From: Caldicellulosiruptor owensensis OL
GTDB lineage: Bacteria > Bacillota > Thermoanaerobacteria > Caldicellulosiruptorales > Caldicellulosiruptoraceae
Assembly: GCF_000166335.1 (NCBI RefSeq)
Contig: NC_014657.1
Coordinates: 2,152,501 to 2,216,500 of the forward strand
Reading direction: 5' to 3'
DNA length: 64,000 nt
Position 1 is the stretch's first letter, and the number at the start of each line of letters is the position of its first letter. Of the stretch, positions 53,332-62,311 are shown one piece after another. Made by a program: the position numbers and the translations under genes. The notes beneath the pieces are model-generated. The model was given only the letters and a program-made list of their open reading frames with translations, was not told the origin of the DNA and did no database searches.

Positions 53332-54600
53332 TTAAGCTTTTGCACCCCCTAAAATCTTCTCTTGCCTTACTTCTTTTGGCAAATCTAAATATCCAAAGTC
53401 CTCGTCAAGAAGTCTGTGCTTTATACTCTCAACATTAAAGCCTTCTTTTATCATATTGGTTATCATACCTGCTCTGTCAATTGAGTTTATAAACATGAAT
53501 CCAACAACTCTGCCATTTTTAAGATATATCTTTCTGTAAGTATTCTTCTCCTTGTCGTGTTTTACCAAGACTTCTATATCATCAGAGTTAGGAACAACAA
53601 TCCCTGCTGTTATCATGTGGACATCAAAAAACCCTATTGAGTTCATTGGGAATCCCCTGTCAAATGTCTTTTCAACCCCTGCCATGTTATAGCCTGCTGT
53701 CTCGCCCTGATTATAAGCATTCGGCCAGATTGGAATTACTCTTTGTTGTTCAAATACAAAATCGTATCCTTCTGCGCAGTCTCCCGCTGCATATACATCC
53801 TTTATATTTGTCTCCATTTTATTGTTAACAACAATCCCTCTGTTTATTTTAAGCTCCGTACCCTTCAAAAAGTCTACGTTTGGCACAACTCCTATAGCAA
53901 ACACAACTATATCGGCATCTAAAACCTCACCATTTTTGAGCTTTACCTTTTCAACCTTTCCGTCACCTGTTATCTCATCAACAGATGTCTCAAGTTTGAA
54001 AACTATACCATGTTTTTCAAGCTCACTTTGAACAATCTTCGATGCTTCTAAATCAAGTATAGACCCCAAAATCCTGTTTGCAAGCTCAACAACAGTAACA
54101 TCTACATTTCTTTTGATAAGTGCTTCTGCTGCTTTGAGTCCGCTCAAGCCCGCACCAACTACTACTGCTTTTTTTGCACCATTTTTGATAGCCTCATCTA
54201 TCGCCTTCACATCATCAAACTTTATGAATGTAAACACATTCCTGAGTTCAAACCCTTTTGTTGGCGGGATAAAAGGCTTTCCACCTGTTGCAATCAACAA
54301 TTTATCATATTTTACCTTTTCACCATCGTCAAGTAAAACTTCCTTATTAGCAAAATCAACTGCTACCACTTTTTTGCCAAGTTTTGCCTCTACTTTGTTT
54401 TTTTCATAGTAGTCCTCATCTCTTATATACATCTTGCTCTCATCAACTTTTCCACCAAGGTAATAAGAGATGAGCGGTCTTGAATATACCCTGTACTTTT
54501 CATCTGATATAACAACAATAGGGTTTTGGGTATCAACTTTTCTTATCGCTTCTATACAACCACAGGCAGCAACAGAATTGCCTATTACAACATACTTCAT
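53332..54600 (-). CDS. FAD-dependent pyridine nucleotide-disulphide oxidoreductase
   Basis: The 422-residue flavoprotein has two Rossmann folds: FAD site IGNSVAACGC at the N-terminus and NAD(P)H site VVGAGLSGLKAAEAL in the middle, plus the second FAD motif DVYAAGDCAEG. It belongs to the NADH oxidase/nitrite reductase-like group. Here it probably delivers electrons from NAD(P)H to the glutamate synthase, in place of GltD (inference from the gene cluster). ATG 54600 is better spaced (11 nt) than ATG 54609. It runs from the ferredoxin gene to the GXGXG gene. Confidence 0.9.
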   Translation of the reverse strand: MKYVVIGNSVAACGCIEAIRKVDTQNPIVVISDEKYRVYSRPLISYYLGGKVDESKMYIRDEDYYEKNKVEAKLGKKVVAVDFANKEVLLDDGEKVKYDKLLIATGGKPFIPPTKGFELRNVFTFIKFDDVKAIDEAIKNGAKKAVVVGAGLSGLKAAEALIKRNVDVTVVELANRILGSILDLEASKIVQSELEKHGIVFKLETSVDEITGDGKVEKVKLKNGEVLDADIVVFAIGVVPNVDFLKGTELKINRGIVVNNKMETNIKDVYAAGDCAEGYDFVFEQQRVIPIWPNAYNQGETAGYNMAGVEKTFDRGFPMNSIGFFDVHMITAGIVVPNSDDIEVLVKHDKEKNTYRKIYLKNGRVVGFMFINSIDRAGMITNMIKEGFNVESIKHRLLDEDFGYLDLPKEVRQEKILGGAKA

Positions 54601-54620
54601 TGACAACATTTCCCCCTTTT

Positions 54621-55088
54621 TTACACCTCTTTGATTTCAAGGGCTTCATTTGGGCAGTTCTTAACACACGCAGGATCACCAAGTTCTAAACACAAATCAC
54701 ATTTTGAGGCTGCTTTTTTGTTCTCCCCACGCCTTACCGCTCCATGCGGGCACGCCATTATACACGACCAGCACCCAACACACTTTTCTTCATCACAAAC
54801 TATCCTTCCATCTTCAAGTCTCTTCATTGCACCTGTGATACAAGCCTTTGTGCACGGAGCATCATCACAGTGTCTGCAAGAAAGAGCAAATGTTGTCCAT
54901 GTTCCATTTTTTTCTTCTATCAAGATTCTCGGTGTAGGTTTTTCATCTTTGTGCTTTATATAAAGCTTAACAAGCTCGTGAGCCTTAACATCTGGCTTTT
55001 TATATTTAGAGTGAGCATATACACAGTAAACCTCACACAGGTGACACCCTACACAAACTTCTTCTTTCGGGAAAATCTTCTTTGCCAA
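54621..55088 (-). CDS. Four-cluster 4Fe-4S ferredoxin (HycB/DmsB type)
   Basis: The 155-residue protein has four Cys motif groups: CVGCHLCEVYC, CRHCDDAPC-x3-C, CVGCWSCIMAC and CDLCLELGDPAC-x3-C. This arrangement is that of electron-transfer subunits carrying up to four iron-sulphur clusters. TTG 55088 has GGGGG 8 nt upstream and lies 3 nt after the upstream stop. It likely carries electrons between the flavoprotein and the FMN subunit. Confidence 0.92.
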   Translation of the reverse strand: MAKKIFPKEEVCVGCHLCEVYCVYAHSKYKKPDVKAHELVKLYIKHKDEKPTPRILIEEKNGTWTTFALSCRHCDDAPCTKACITGAMKRLEDGRIVCDEEKCVGCWSCIMACPHGAVRRGENKKAASKCDLCLELGDPACVKNCPNEALEIKEV

Positions 55089-55091
55089 AGC

Positions 55092-56600
55092 CTATACCCC
55101 CTCTCCTGCATGCTTGACACCTAAGATCTCCATTTCTTTCTCTGTAAGTCCAACTGCTCTGAGCATAAGTCTATTACCTCTCAAGCTCTCCAGAGCATTT
55201 ATTCCCATCAAGCCCAGCATCTCTTTTATCTCATGACTCCAAGCTTTCAAAAGGTTTGCTGCTCTTTTTGCACCAATCTCAGGATTGAGTCTTTTTACCA
55301 AAACAGGATCCTGTGTTGCTATTCCCCAGTTACACTTTCCTGTATGACACTTCTGGCAAACATGACAGCCCAATGAAATGAGCGCCGCTGTTCCAATGTA
55401 GACCGCATCTGCACCAAGTGCTATAGCCTTCACAACATCTGCACTGTTTCTAATCGAACCTGCAACAATTATGGACACCTGGTTTCTTATTCCTTCTTCT
55501 CTGAGCCTTGAATCAACAGCTGCTAAGGCAAGTTCTATTGGAATACCAACATTGTCTCTAATTCTGAGCGGTGCTGCGCCTGTGCCACCTCTCACACCAT
55601 CGATTGTGATAAAGTCAGCACCTGCTCTTGCTATACCAGAGGCAATCGCTGCAACATTGTGAACAGCTGCAATTTTAACCCCCACAGGTTTTGTATAGTT
55701 TGTTGCCTCTTTTAAAGCAAAGATTAGCTGTCTTAGATCTTCAATTGAGTAAATATCATGGTGTGGAGCTGGTGAGATAGCATCAGAGCCAATTGGAATC
55801 ATCCTTGTTCTTGATACCTCTTCGCCAACCTTTTCGCCTGGCAAGTGCCCGCCAATCCCAGGCTTTGCACCCTGACCAATCTTTATCTCAATTGCCGCAC
55901 CTGCGTTCAAATAGTCAACGTCAACACCAAATCTTCCTGATGCACACTGAACAATTGCTCTTTCTTTGTATTTATAGAGTTTCTGATGAAGTCCACCTTC
56001 ACCTGTGTTCCAGTATGTTCCTACCTGGGCAGCTGCTGCTGCCAAAGACTCACAGGCATTTAAAGATATTGAACCAAACGACATTGCAGAAAACATAACA
56101 GGTACTTCTAATTCAAGCTGTGGCGGAAGTTTTGTTTTTAAATTGCCGTTTTCATCAAACTCAAGCTTGTCAGGTTTCCTGCCAATAAAGGTTTTAAGTT
56201 CCATTGGTTCTCTCAGCGGATCAATTGATGGATTTGTAACCTGGCTTGCATTTATTAAGAGCCTATCCCAGTAAATTGGTATTGGTTTGTCATTTCCCAT
56301 ACCGGTCAAAAGTATTCCACCTGTCTCTGCCTGTTTGTATATTTCATTTATATAAGCTGGGGTCCAGTTAGCATTTTCTTTGAATGCATTTTCTGTCTTT
56401 TTGATGGTAAGCGCCTTTGTTGGGCACATAACAACACATCTGTGGCATGCAACACACTTTGAAGAGTCAGCAACTACTCTGTCTTCCTCATCATCATATT
56501 CATGAACTTCGTTTGCACACTGGCGAACACAGACTTTGCATCTGATGCACCTCAGCTCGTCCCTTACAACCTCAAACTCATTTTCATATAGCGAAATCAT
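55092..56600 (-). CDS. gltB: Glutamate synthase FMN subunit with N-terminal ferredoxin
   Basis: The 502-residue protein starts with two 4Fe-4S motifs (CIRCKVCVRQC; CVACHRCVVMC) and continues with the FMN-binding GltB central domain (MSFGSISLNA, GTYWNTGEGGLHQ, KIGQGAKPGIGGHLPG, DGVRGGTGAAP). The C-terminal Cys group CHVCQKCHTGKC is the likely 3Fe-4S site. It converts 2-oxoglutarate and ammonia (from the amidotransferase subunit) to glutamate. ATG 56600 overlaps the upstream stop as ATGA. The longer open frame to 56678 lies inside the upstream gene. Confidence 0.95.
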   Translation of the reverse strand: MISLYENEFEVVRDELRCIRCKVCVRQCANEVHEYDDEEDRVVADSSKCVACHRCVVMCPTKALTIKKTENAFKENANWTPAYINEIYKQAETGGILLTGMGNDKPIPIYWDRLLINASQVTNPSIDPLREPMELKTFIGRKPDKLEFDENGNLKTKLPPQLELEVPVMFSAMSFGSISLNACESLAAAAAQVGTYWNTGEGGLHQKLYKYKERAIVQCASGRFGVDVDYLNAGAAIEIKIGQGAKPGIGGHLPGEKVGEEVSRTRMIPIGSDAISPAPHHDIYSIEDLRQLIFALKEATNYTKPVGVKIAAVHNVAAIASGIARAGADFITIDGVRGGTGAAPLRIRDNVGIPIELALAAVDSRLREEGIRNQVSIIVAGSIRNSADVVKAIALGADAVYIGTAALISLGCHVCQKCHTGKCNWGIATQDPVLVKRLNPEIGAKRAANLLKAWSHEIKEMLGLMGINALESLRGNRLMLRAVGLTEKEMEILGVKHAGEGV

Positions 56601-57691
56601 ACTATCACCCCTTCGTCCAAAGTAACATACACAGGCTCTCCGCCTTTTGGCATCCAAACCTTTTCCGGGTCTTTGCAAATTTCTCTTATTGCTGCCTCTT
56701 CTGATGCAACATATACAAAATCACCTTTTTGTGCAGCAACAAGCGGTCGCAGCTTTATTCTATCGTTAAGAGCAAGTATTCCATTGGAAAATCCAAGAAT
56801 TATTGAAAATGGACCATTTACTAAACAGGATGAGTAAACTGCTCTTATCGCTCTGAGCTTTTCTCTTTCTTTTTCATCCTGCCTATCAATCACACTCCAA
56901 AACGGAGCTGCTAAGGCTTTGGCTGCAATTTCAACAGAAAGTTTATGCTTTCTCAAAAGAAGGTCAAAAAGGTATGCCATGACCTCAGTGTCAGTCCTGA
57001 GTGTACACTTGTAACCAAACATCTCTAAGTATCTGTAATTTGTTCCATACGATGAAATCTCGCCATTATGGACAATTGACCAGTCAAGCAGGGTAAACGG
57101 GTGAGCTCCGCCCCACCAGCCTGGTGTGTTTGTTGGGAATCTTGAGTGCGCTGTCCAGATATATGCCTTGTACTCGTCAATCCTGAAAAACTCGCCTATG
57201 TCCTCTGGATATCCAACGCCTTTGAATGCGCCCATGTTCTTGCCACTTGAAAATACATATGCACCGTCAATTTTACTATTTACAAACATTACACTGTCAA
57301 CAACAAAATCCTCTTCTGTCTTTTGTGTATCTCTAAGTTTTTTCTCAAGCGGTTTTACAAAATATCTCCAGACAATTGGAGCGTTTTGAATGCTTGAAAC
57401 CTTTCTTGTTGGAATAACTTCACTTTCCAATACTTCAAAGTTCTGATTTAAAAAGTGCTCTGTATCTTCTTTTGCCTTTATATCATCAAAAAATAGGTGA
57501 AAAGCATACCAATCTTTTCTGTCTGGATAAATACCATACGCTGCAAATCCACCACCAAGTCCATTTCCTCTTTCTTTCATGATAGCAATGGAGTTGATGA
57601 TGTCCGTACCAGAAACTCTTACACCCTTTTTGTTAATAAACCCCGAAATAGCACAACCAGACGGAATTCTAACTTGCCCTTCCCTCAACAA
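56597..57691 (-). CDS. Glutamate synthase class II glutamine amidotransferase subunit
   Basis: The 364-residue protein is the separate GltB N-terminal amidotransferase. Cys13 in PSGCAISGF is the probable nucleophile after removal of a 12-residue propeptide. Further motifs are GLGGGFAAYG, AHSRFPTNTPG and IVHNGEISSYG, as in GltB/PurF. It releases ammonia from glutamine for the FMN subunit. It starts at TTG 57691 (GGAGG 8 nt upstream; a second TTG follows) and is the first gene of the cluster, with a 120-nt leader. Confidence 0.93.
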   Translation of the reverse strand: MLREGQVRIPSGCAISGFINKKGVRVSGTDIINSIAIMKERGNGLGGGFAAYGIYPDRKDWYAFHLFFDDIKAKEDTEHFLNQNFEVLESEVIPTRKVSSIQNAPIVWRYFVKPLEKKLRDTQKTEEDFVVDSVMFVNSKIDGAYVFSSGKNMGAFKGVGYPEDIGEFFRIDEYKAYIWTAHSRFPTNTPGWWGGAHPFTLLDWSIVHNGEISSYGTNYRYLEMFGYKCTLRTDTEVMAYLFDLLLRKHKLSVEIAAKALAAPFWSVIDRQDEKEREKLRAIRAVYSSCLVNGPFSIILGFSNGILALNDRIKLRPLVAAQKGDFVYVASEEAAIREICKDPEKVWMPKGGEPVYVTLDEGVIV

Positions 57692-57820
57692 TTTCTATAC
57701 CTCCTGTTATATAAAAGTTGAACATTCTTATGCTATCGTGATTAAAAACAACTTGCATTTTTTCAAATATGTTGCATACAAAATACAACATTAAAACATG
57801 TATACAATATGTTAAGTTTA

Positions 57821-57849
57821 ATTATAGCAGTAAATTGTTGAATAATCAA
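57821..57849 (-). promoter_or_regulatory. Promoter of the split glutamate synthase cluster
   Basis: On the minus strand the -35 TTGATT (57849-57844), a 17-nt spacer and a perfect -10 TATAAT (57826-57821) are visible. The leader (about 57690-57815) holds the dyads AACAT-N9-ATGTT and ATGTTG-N11-CAACAT, possible operators. Confidence 0.75.
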
Positions 57850-57878
57850 TAATAAATTGAAGAGAATTTTTTTGTGAG

Positions 57879-57906
57879 TTGCAAGTTGAAAATAAAAAAC
57901 TTGCAA
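57879..57906. repeat. 9-bp hairpin TTGCAAGTT / AACTTGCAA
   Basis: The arms are at 57879-57887 and 57898-57906 with a 10-nt loop, with a third TTGCAAG copy near 57921. It lies about 30 nt upstream of the glutamate synthase -35. Possible activator site; there is no T-run on the plus strand. Confidence 0.5.
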
Positions 57907-57984
57907 TTTTGATATAAAATTTGCAAGCTCCTTTGCAGAAAAATAAACGATAGAAAAATTTGAATGCATCTTCTAATAAAGTAA

Positions 57985-58119
57985 TATATACTTGAAAAAG
58001 GTAAGATACACTGGACCAACAGGGGCGACTTCCATGAAATTGTAGAGGTCTTAGAAGACACAACAATGCTTTTGTTAGAAGGTCCTCTGATGGGTAAAAG
58101 ACGAAAAGGGCATCAGTAA
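57985..58119 (+). pseudogene. Possible gene remnant or small ORF of about 44 codons
   Basis: The frame open from 57985 ends at TAA 58117-58119 with ...LEDTTMLLLEGPLMGKRRKGHQ-like composition (acidic helix, then a basic tail). It has no in-frame start with a ribosome binding site. It lies immediately upstream of the riboswitch promoter. It may be the tail of a lost gene. I do not recognise the family. Confidence 0.25.
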
Positions 58120-58137
58120 TGAACCATAAATAAGGTA

Positions 58138-58166
58138 TTGAAAAGGCTTTGGTTTTACTGTAAAAT
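58138..58166 (+). promoter_or_regulatory. Promoter of the Mn2+-riboswitch operon
   Basis: The -35 TTGAAA (58138-58143), a 17-nt spacer and the -10 TAAAAT (58161-58166) would start transcription near 58173, about 38 nt before the aptamer. Confidence 0.6.
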
Positions 58167-58210
58167 AATAAATAGCCTTTGGATAAAAACTAAAAATATG
58201 TTCTGCTCTT

Positions 58211-58325
58211 TGTTAAAAGGGAGTAGCACCAATAGCCTTGTCCTCAACATTCGCGAGAAAGGTATTTTAAAAAGACCTTTCTCTGGGGATAAGGGCCCAA
58301 AATAGGGTGTGCGAGACTTTTAACA
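58211..58325 (+). ncRNA. yybP-ykoY manganese riboswitch aptamer
   Basis: P1 pairs TGTTAAAAG (58211-58219) with CTTTTAACA (58317-58325). The conserved loop GGGAGTAGC (58219-58227) and the 3' junction GTGCGAGAC (58309-58317) face each other, and GTCCTCAA then TTCGCGAGA with TCTCTGGGGA make the P3/P4 arm. These match the yybP-ykoY family, which binds Mn2+ and turns expression on. The next gene, a P-type cation ATPase, is a known target class for this family. Confidence 0.9.
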
Positions 58326-58359
58326 TGTGATTCACCGTCACATGTTAAAAGTCTTTTTT
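58314..58359 (+). terminator. Riboswitch-controlled intrinsic terminator
   Basis: The 17-bp perfect stem (58314-58330 with 58338-58354) has a 7-nt loop and a T-run. Its 5' arm contains the 3' strand of aptamer P1, so P1 and the terminator exclude each other. That gives an ON switch with Mn2+. Confidence 0.92.
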
Positions 58360-58465
58360 ATTTGTCTTTAAAAAAATTTTGCAAAACCCATAATAGTTTT
58401 GTCAGCAGTTTTAAAACACTTCAAAAGCACCTCAAAAACACTTTTGAAAAAGGAGGGATTTGAGC

Positions 58466-61123
58466 TTGAATCAAAATTTTTCTGATTTTCACTCTAAAAC
58501 TGTAGAGACCGTTTTGGAAAATCTCAAAACAAGTTTAAGCGGACTTTCCTTTGAAGAGGCAGAAGAAAGACTTAAAGTGTATGGAAAAAATATAATCGAA
58601 GAAGGAAAAAAGAAATCTATATTTGCTCTTTTTCTGGAACAATTCAAGAATGTAATGGTACTTGTACTTTTTGCTGCTGCTATAATCTCAATTCTTCTCG
58701 GTGAGGCAGCTGATGCCGCAATCATCTTGGCAGTCCTTATAATCAACGCAGTCTTTGGAGTTGCCCAAGAACTAAAGGCTGAAAAAGCAATTGAAGCTCT
58801 CAAGAAACTTAATATGCCATATGCAAAAGTTTACAGGGATGGACACCTGATGCAAATTAAAACTGATGAAATAGTAGTTGGCGATATAATTGAGATTGAA
58901 GCAGGGGATATTGTTCCAGCAGACTTGAGGCTCATTGAAAGCTTCAATCTTAAAATTGATGAGTCAGCTTTAACTGGAGAATCTGTCCCCGTTGAAAAAG
59001 ATGCAAATGACGTTCTTGACCAGTCAACACCTCTTGCAGAAAGAACAAATATGGCTTTCATGGGAACAATTGTGACATATGGTCGAGCAAAAGGCGTGGT
59101 TGTTTCAACAGGCATGAAAACAGAGATAGGCAAAATTGCAAACTTTGTCAACCTCCAATCTGCAATTGATACTAAAACTCCTCTTCATGAAAAGTTAGAA
59201 GAAATGGGGAAATATCTTACAGTTGGAATTCTGGCAATTGCATTTATAGTGTTTGTGACAGGGCTACTTTACAGACGAGATGTATTTGAAATGTTTTTGA
59301 CAGCTGTGTCATTGGCTGTTGCTGCAATCCCTGAAGGACTTCCTGCTGTTGTCACAATTGTTTTGGCAATTGGTGTTCAAAGAATGGCAAAACGAAATGC
59401 TATAATAAGAAGACTATCTTCGATTGAAACATTAGGAAGAGTAGAAGTTATTTGTTCTGACAAAACTGGGACACTTACTCAAAACAAGATGAATGTTGTG
59501 AAAGTCTATTGTAATGATAACTTGAGTGAAAATCTCGAACATGAAGATAATGCAACTAAAACCCTACTTCAGATAATGGCACTTTGTAATGACGTCAAAC
59601 TGGATTTGGTTGACAAACAACCTCAGTTTATAGGTGACCCTACCGAAATTGCCTTGGTAAAATTTGCTTATGAAAAGGGATTTAACAAAAACGCCATCGA
59701 AAAGGTTTTTAAGAGAGTATATGAAGTACCTTTTGATTCTGTCAGAAAAATGATGACAACTGTGCATGAGATTAAAAATGACCAAAAACTTCTGGTGTTT
59801 TCTAAAGGTGCTGTTGATGTGATAATCAATAAATGTAAATTCATAATGGTAAATAATGAAATACTTCCTCTTGACGAAAATACACACCAAAAAATCTTGC
59901 AGGCAAACAAAGAAATGTCCTCCAATGCGCTCAGAGTATTAGCTTTTGCTTACAAAGAAATTGATAAAAATGAGTTAGAAGATAAAAATACTATTGAAGA
60001 CAACCTCATCTTTATAGGACTTATTGGAATGATTGACCCGCCAAGAAAAGAAGCTTATGGAGCAGTTGAGGTTTGCTACCAAGCAGGAATAACACCTGTG
60101 ATGATAACAGGAGATCATAAAGATACAGCTTTAGCCATTGCAAAAGAATTAAAGATAATTGATACAAGCAAAGATGAACTTTCACAAGTTTTGACAGGTA
60201 CTGAAATTGAAAAATTAGATGACCAGCAGTTAAAAGAAAAAGTAAAAGAAGTGAGAGTATATGCAAGAGTCTCTCCTGAGCACAAATTAAGAATTGTAAG
60301 CAGCTGGAAAAGCCATGGTAAAATTGTTGCTATGACAGGCGATGGAGTTAATGATGCACCTGCTTTGAAGGCTGCCGACATTGGAATTGGTATGGGAATA
60401 ACCGGAACTGATGTTACCAAAAATGTATCTGATGTTATTTTGGCAGATGATAACTTTGCCACAATTGTTGCAGCTGTTGAAGAAGGAAGAAAGATTTATG
60501 ACAATATACGAAAAACCATACAATTTTTGCTTTCTTCAAATATTGGAGAGGTCGTAACATTGTTCTTTGCAACACTTTTAAACTGGGTAGTATTGTATCC
60601 AATTCATATCCTGTGGGTAAATCTTGTGACTGACACTTTCCCTGCTTTGGCACTTGGTATGGAAAAAGCAGAAAGTGACGTAATGAAGAGAAAACCAAAG
60701 AAAACTTCAGAAAATATATTTGCAGGTGGACTTGGCTTTTCAATCCTGTATCAAGGTTTTCTAAAAGGCTTGATAACATTATTGGTATTCTTTATTGGAA
60801 ACAAATTATATGGCCACCAAACTGCCATCACTATGACTTTCATGACGCTCAGCCTCATACAACTTACTCATGCATACAATGTGCGTTCAAACATTAATTC
60901 GCTATTCAAAATGGGTGTATTTTCAAACAAATATTTAAATCTTGCTTTTATAGCCTCGTTTTTGCTTCAGGTTGTAGTTTTAATAGTTCCTCCATTAAGG
61001 GAGTTATTTAAATTGTCATACCTCAATTTTTCACAGTGGACAATCGTAATTGTTGCCTCACTTTCTATTATCCCTATTGTGGAAGTTGTAAAGTATTTCA
61101 CACGGCACTTCCACAAAGAATAA
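58466..61123 (+). CDS. P-type cation-transporting ATPase (P2A, Ca2+/Mn2+ type)
   Basis: The 886-residue pump, counted from TTG 58466 (GGAGGG 8 nt upstream; TTG 58460 is too close), has the actuator motif TGES, TM4 with AAIPEGLPAVV as in SERCA/PMR1 ATPases, phosphorylation site DKTGTLT with D332, and hinge TGDGVNDAPALK. The family moves Ca2+ and often Mn2+ out of the cytoplasm. The yybP-ykoY riboswitch points to Mn2+ export when Mn2+ is high. About ten helices are visible, with a C-terminal four-helix block. Substrate assignment is inference. Confidence 0.93.
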   Translation: MNQNFSDFHSKTVETVLENLKTSLSGLSFEEAEERLKVYGKNIIEEGKKKSIFALFLEQFKNVMVLVLFAAAIISILLGEAADAAIILAVLIINAVFGVAQELKAEKAIEALKKLNMPYAKVYRDGHLMQIKTDEIVVGDIIEIEAGDIVPADLRLIESFNLKIDESALTGESVPVEKDANDVLDQSTPLAERTNMAFMGTIVTYGRAKGVVVSTGMKTEIGKIANFVNLQSAIDTKTPLHEKLEEMGKYLTVGILAIAFIVFVTGLLYRRDVFEMFLTAVSLAVAAIPEGLPAVVTIVLAIGVQRMAKRNAIIRRLSSIETLGRVEVICSDKTGTLTQNKMNVVKVYCNDNLSENLEHEDNATKTLLQIMALCNDVKLDLVDKQPQFIGDPTEIALVKFAYEKGFNKNAIEKVFKRVYEVPFDSVRKMMTTVHEIKNDQKLLVFSKGAVDVIINKCKFIMVNNEILPLDENTHQKILQANKEMSSNALRVLAFAYKEIDKNELEDKNTIEDNLIFIGLIGMIDPPRKEAYGAVEVCYQAGITPVMITGDHKDTALAIAKELKIIDTSKDELSQVLTGTEIEKLDDQQLKEKVKEVRVYARVSPEHKLRIVSSWKSHGKIVAMTGDGVNDAPALKAADIGIGMGITGTDVTKNVSDVILADDNFATIVAAVEEGRKIYDNIRKTIQFLLSSNIGEVVTLFFATLLNWVVLYPIHILWVNLVTDTFPALALGMEKAESDVMKRKPKKTSENIFAGGLGFSILYQGFLKGLITLLVFFIGNKLYGHQTAITMTFMTLSLIQLTHAYNVRSNINSLFKMGVFSNKYLNLAFIASFLLQVVVLIVPPLRELFKLSYLNFSQWTIVIVASLSIIPIVEVVKYFTRHFHKE

Positions 61124-61140
61124 TTTCAAAAACATTGTCA

Positions 61141-61168
61141 GGCAAAGACCATTATACAGGTCTTTGCT
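61141..61168 (+). terminator. Weak terminator hairpin after the P-type ATPase
   Basis: GCAAAGACC and GGTCTTTGC form a 9-bp stem with an 8-nt loop; the T-run is poor. The -35 box TTGACA of a next promoter follows directly (TTGACA-18-TATTCT). Confidence 0.5.
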
Positions 61169-61233
61169 TGACACTTTTTATTTGGTAGTAGTATTCTTAT
61201 TAAGAAACATTAACAAAAGAAAGGGATGACAAA

Positions 61234-62241
61234 ATGGTAGCCGGATATGTCTTAAAACTGATTATTTCTCTATTTGTAATACTTTTGGGATGTACCTTTT
61301 TTACAAATGCTGTTGAATGGTTTGGAAAAAAGCTAAAACTTGCCGAGGGAGCAGTTGGAAGCATTTTAGCTGCGGTTGGCACAGCTTTGCCAGAAACTAT
61401 TATACCCATTATTGCTATTCTTTTTTCAAAGGGTGAAAGTTCTCACCAAGTTGGAATTGGTGCAATTGCCGGTGCACCTTTTATGCTGGGAACACTTGCT
61501 TTTTTCATAACAGGGGTGGCAGTTATAGTTTACACATTGCTTAAAAAAAGAACCCTAAAAATGAATGTTGACCTGAGTGTGTTTGAAAGAGACCTTACCT
61601 ACTTTATGATTGTCTATGGCATTGCTGTTGCCACAACGTTTATACACAACCATAAGGTTATAAGAACAATAATTGCCATTACTCTTTTTGCTGCTTATCT
61701 TATCTATGTAAAAAAGACACTTGCGGATGAGTCTGAAAATGAAGAAACTGAAGAGCTTGAAGAGTTGTATTTCGCAAAATTTTTAAAACTGCCAAATAAC
61801 CTTTTGTTTATATGTGTTCAGTTTATTTTTTCACTTTCTATAATAATCTTTGGTGCACACCTTTTTGTTGAATATGTCCAGAAAGTTGCCACTTTGATTG
61901 GAATCTCAGCACTTGTTCTTTCAATCATCATCACACCAATTGCAACAGAGCTTCCTGAAAAGCTGAATTCTGTAATATGGATTGGCAAGAAAAAAGACAC
62001 CCTTGCAATTGGAAACATAACAGGTGCTATGGTGTTCCAGTCATCTGTCCCTGTTGTTTTTGGTATAATCTTTACACCCTGGAACTTGAAAGGAATTACA
62101 ATGGTATCTGCGATTTTGGCTTTTTCGTCTACTGTTTTAAATCTTTTGTGGGTTAAAATTAGAAAGAATGTCAATCCATTTACACTTTTGTTTGGTGGAG
62201 TACTGTATCTTATATTTATAGCTTATGTTTTCTGGATATAA
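61234..62241 (+). CDS. CaCA-family sodium/calcium exchanger-like membrane protein
   Basis: The 335-residue protein has about ten helices and two inverted alpha repeats: GSILAAVGTALPET near residue 42, and ITPIATELPEKLNS in the second half. Acidic and polar residues of these repeats coordinate cations in the family. It exchanges Ca2+ (or a similar cation) for Na+ or H+. AAAGGG precedes the ATG. It follows the P-type ATPase by 110 bp, with a hairpin and a promoter in between, and the two probably form a cation-export set. Confidence 0.9.
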   Translation: MVAGYVLKLIISLFVILLGCTFFTNAVEWFGKKLKLAEGAVGSILAAVGTALPETIIPIIAILFSKGESSHQVGIGAIAGAPFMLGTLAFFITGVAVIVYTLLKKRTLKMNVDLSVFERDLTYFMIVYGIAVATTFIHNHKVIRTIIAITLFAAYLIYVKKTLADESENEETEELEELYFAKFLKLPNNLLFICVQFIFSLSIIIFGAHLFVEYVQKVATLIGISALVLSIIITPIATELPEKLNSVIWIGKKKDTLAIGNITGAMVFQSSVPVVFGIIFTPWNLKGITMVSAILAFSSTVLNLLWVKIRKNVNPFTLLFGGVLYLIFIAYVFWI

Positions 62242-62311
62242 TTGTATAGATTTTTATTTCATGTTTGTGTTATAATTAAGAAAAACAAGCAAAACTTTAA
62301 GGAGAAAAGCA

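Noticed and set aside
57818-58066. Minus-strand frames of 70-82 codons upstream of glutamate synthase
   Set aside because: They cover the promoter region, have no ribosome sites and have Cys/Phe-rich low-complexity composition.
58000-58120. Second riboswitch upstream of the manganese riboswitch promoter
   Set aside because: The AGAGG/CCTCT pairing and loops do not match any family I know, and the segment looks protein-like instead.
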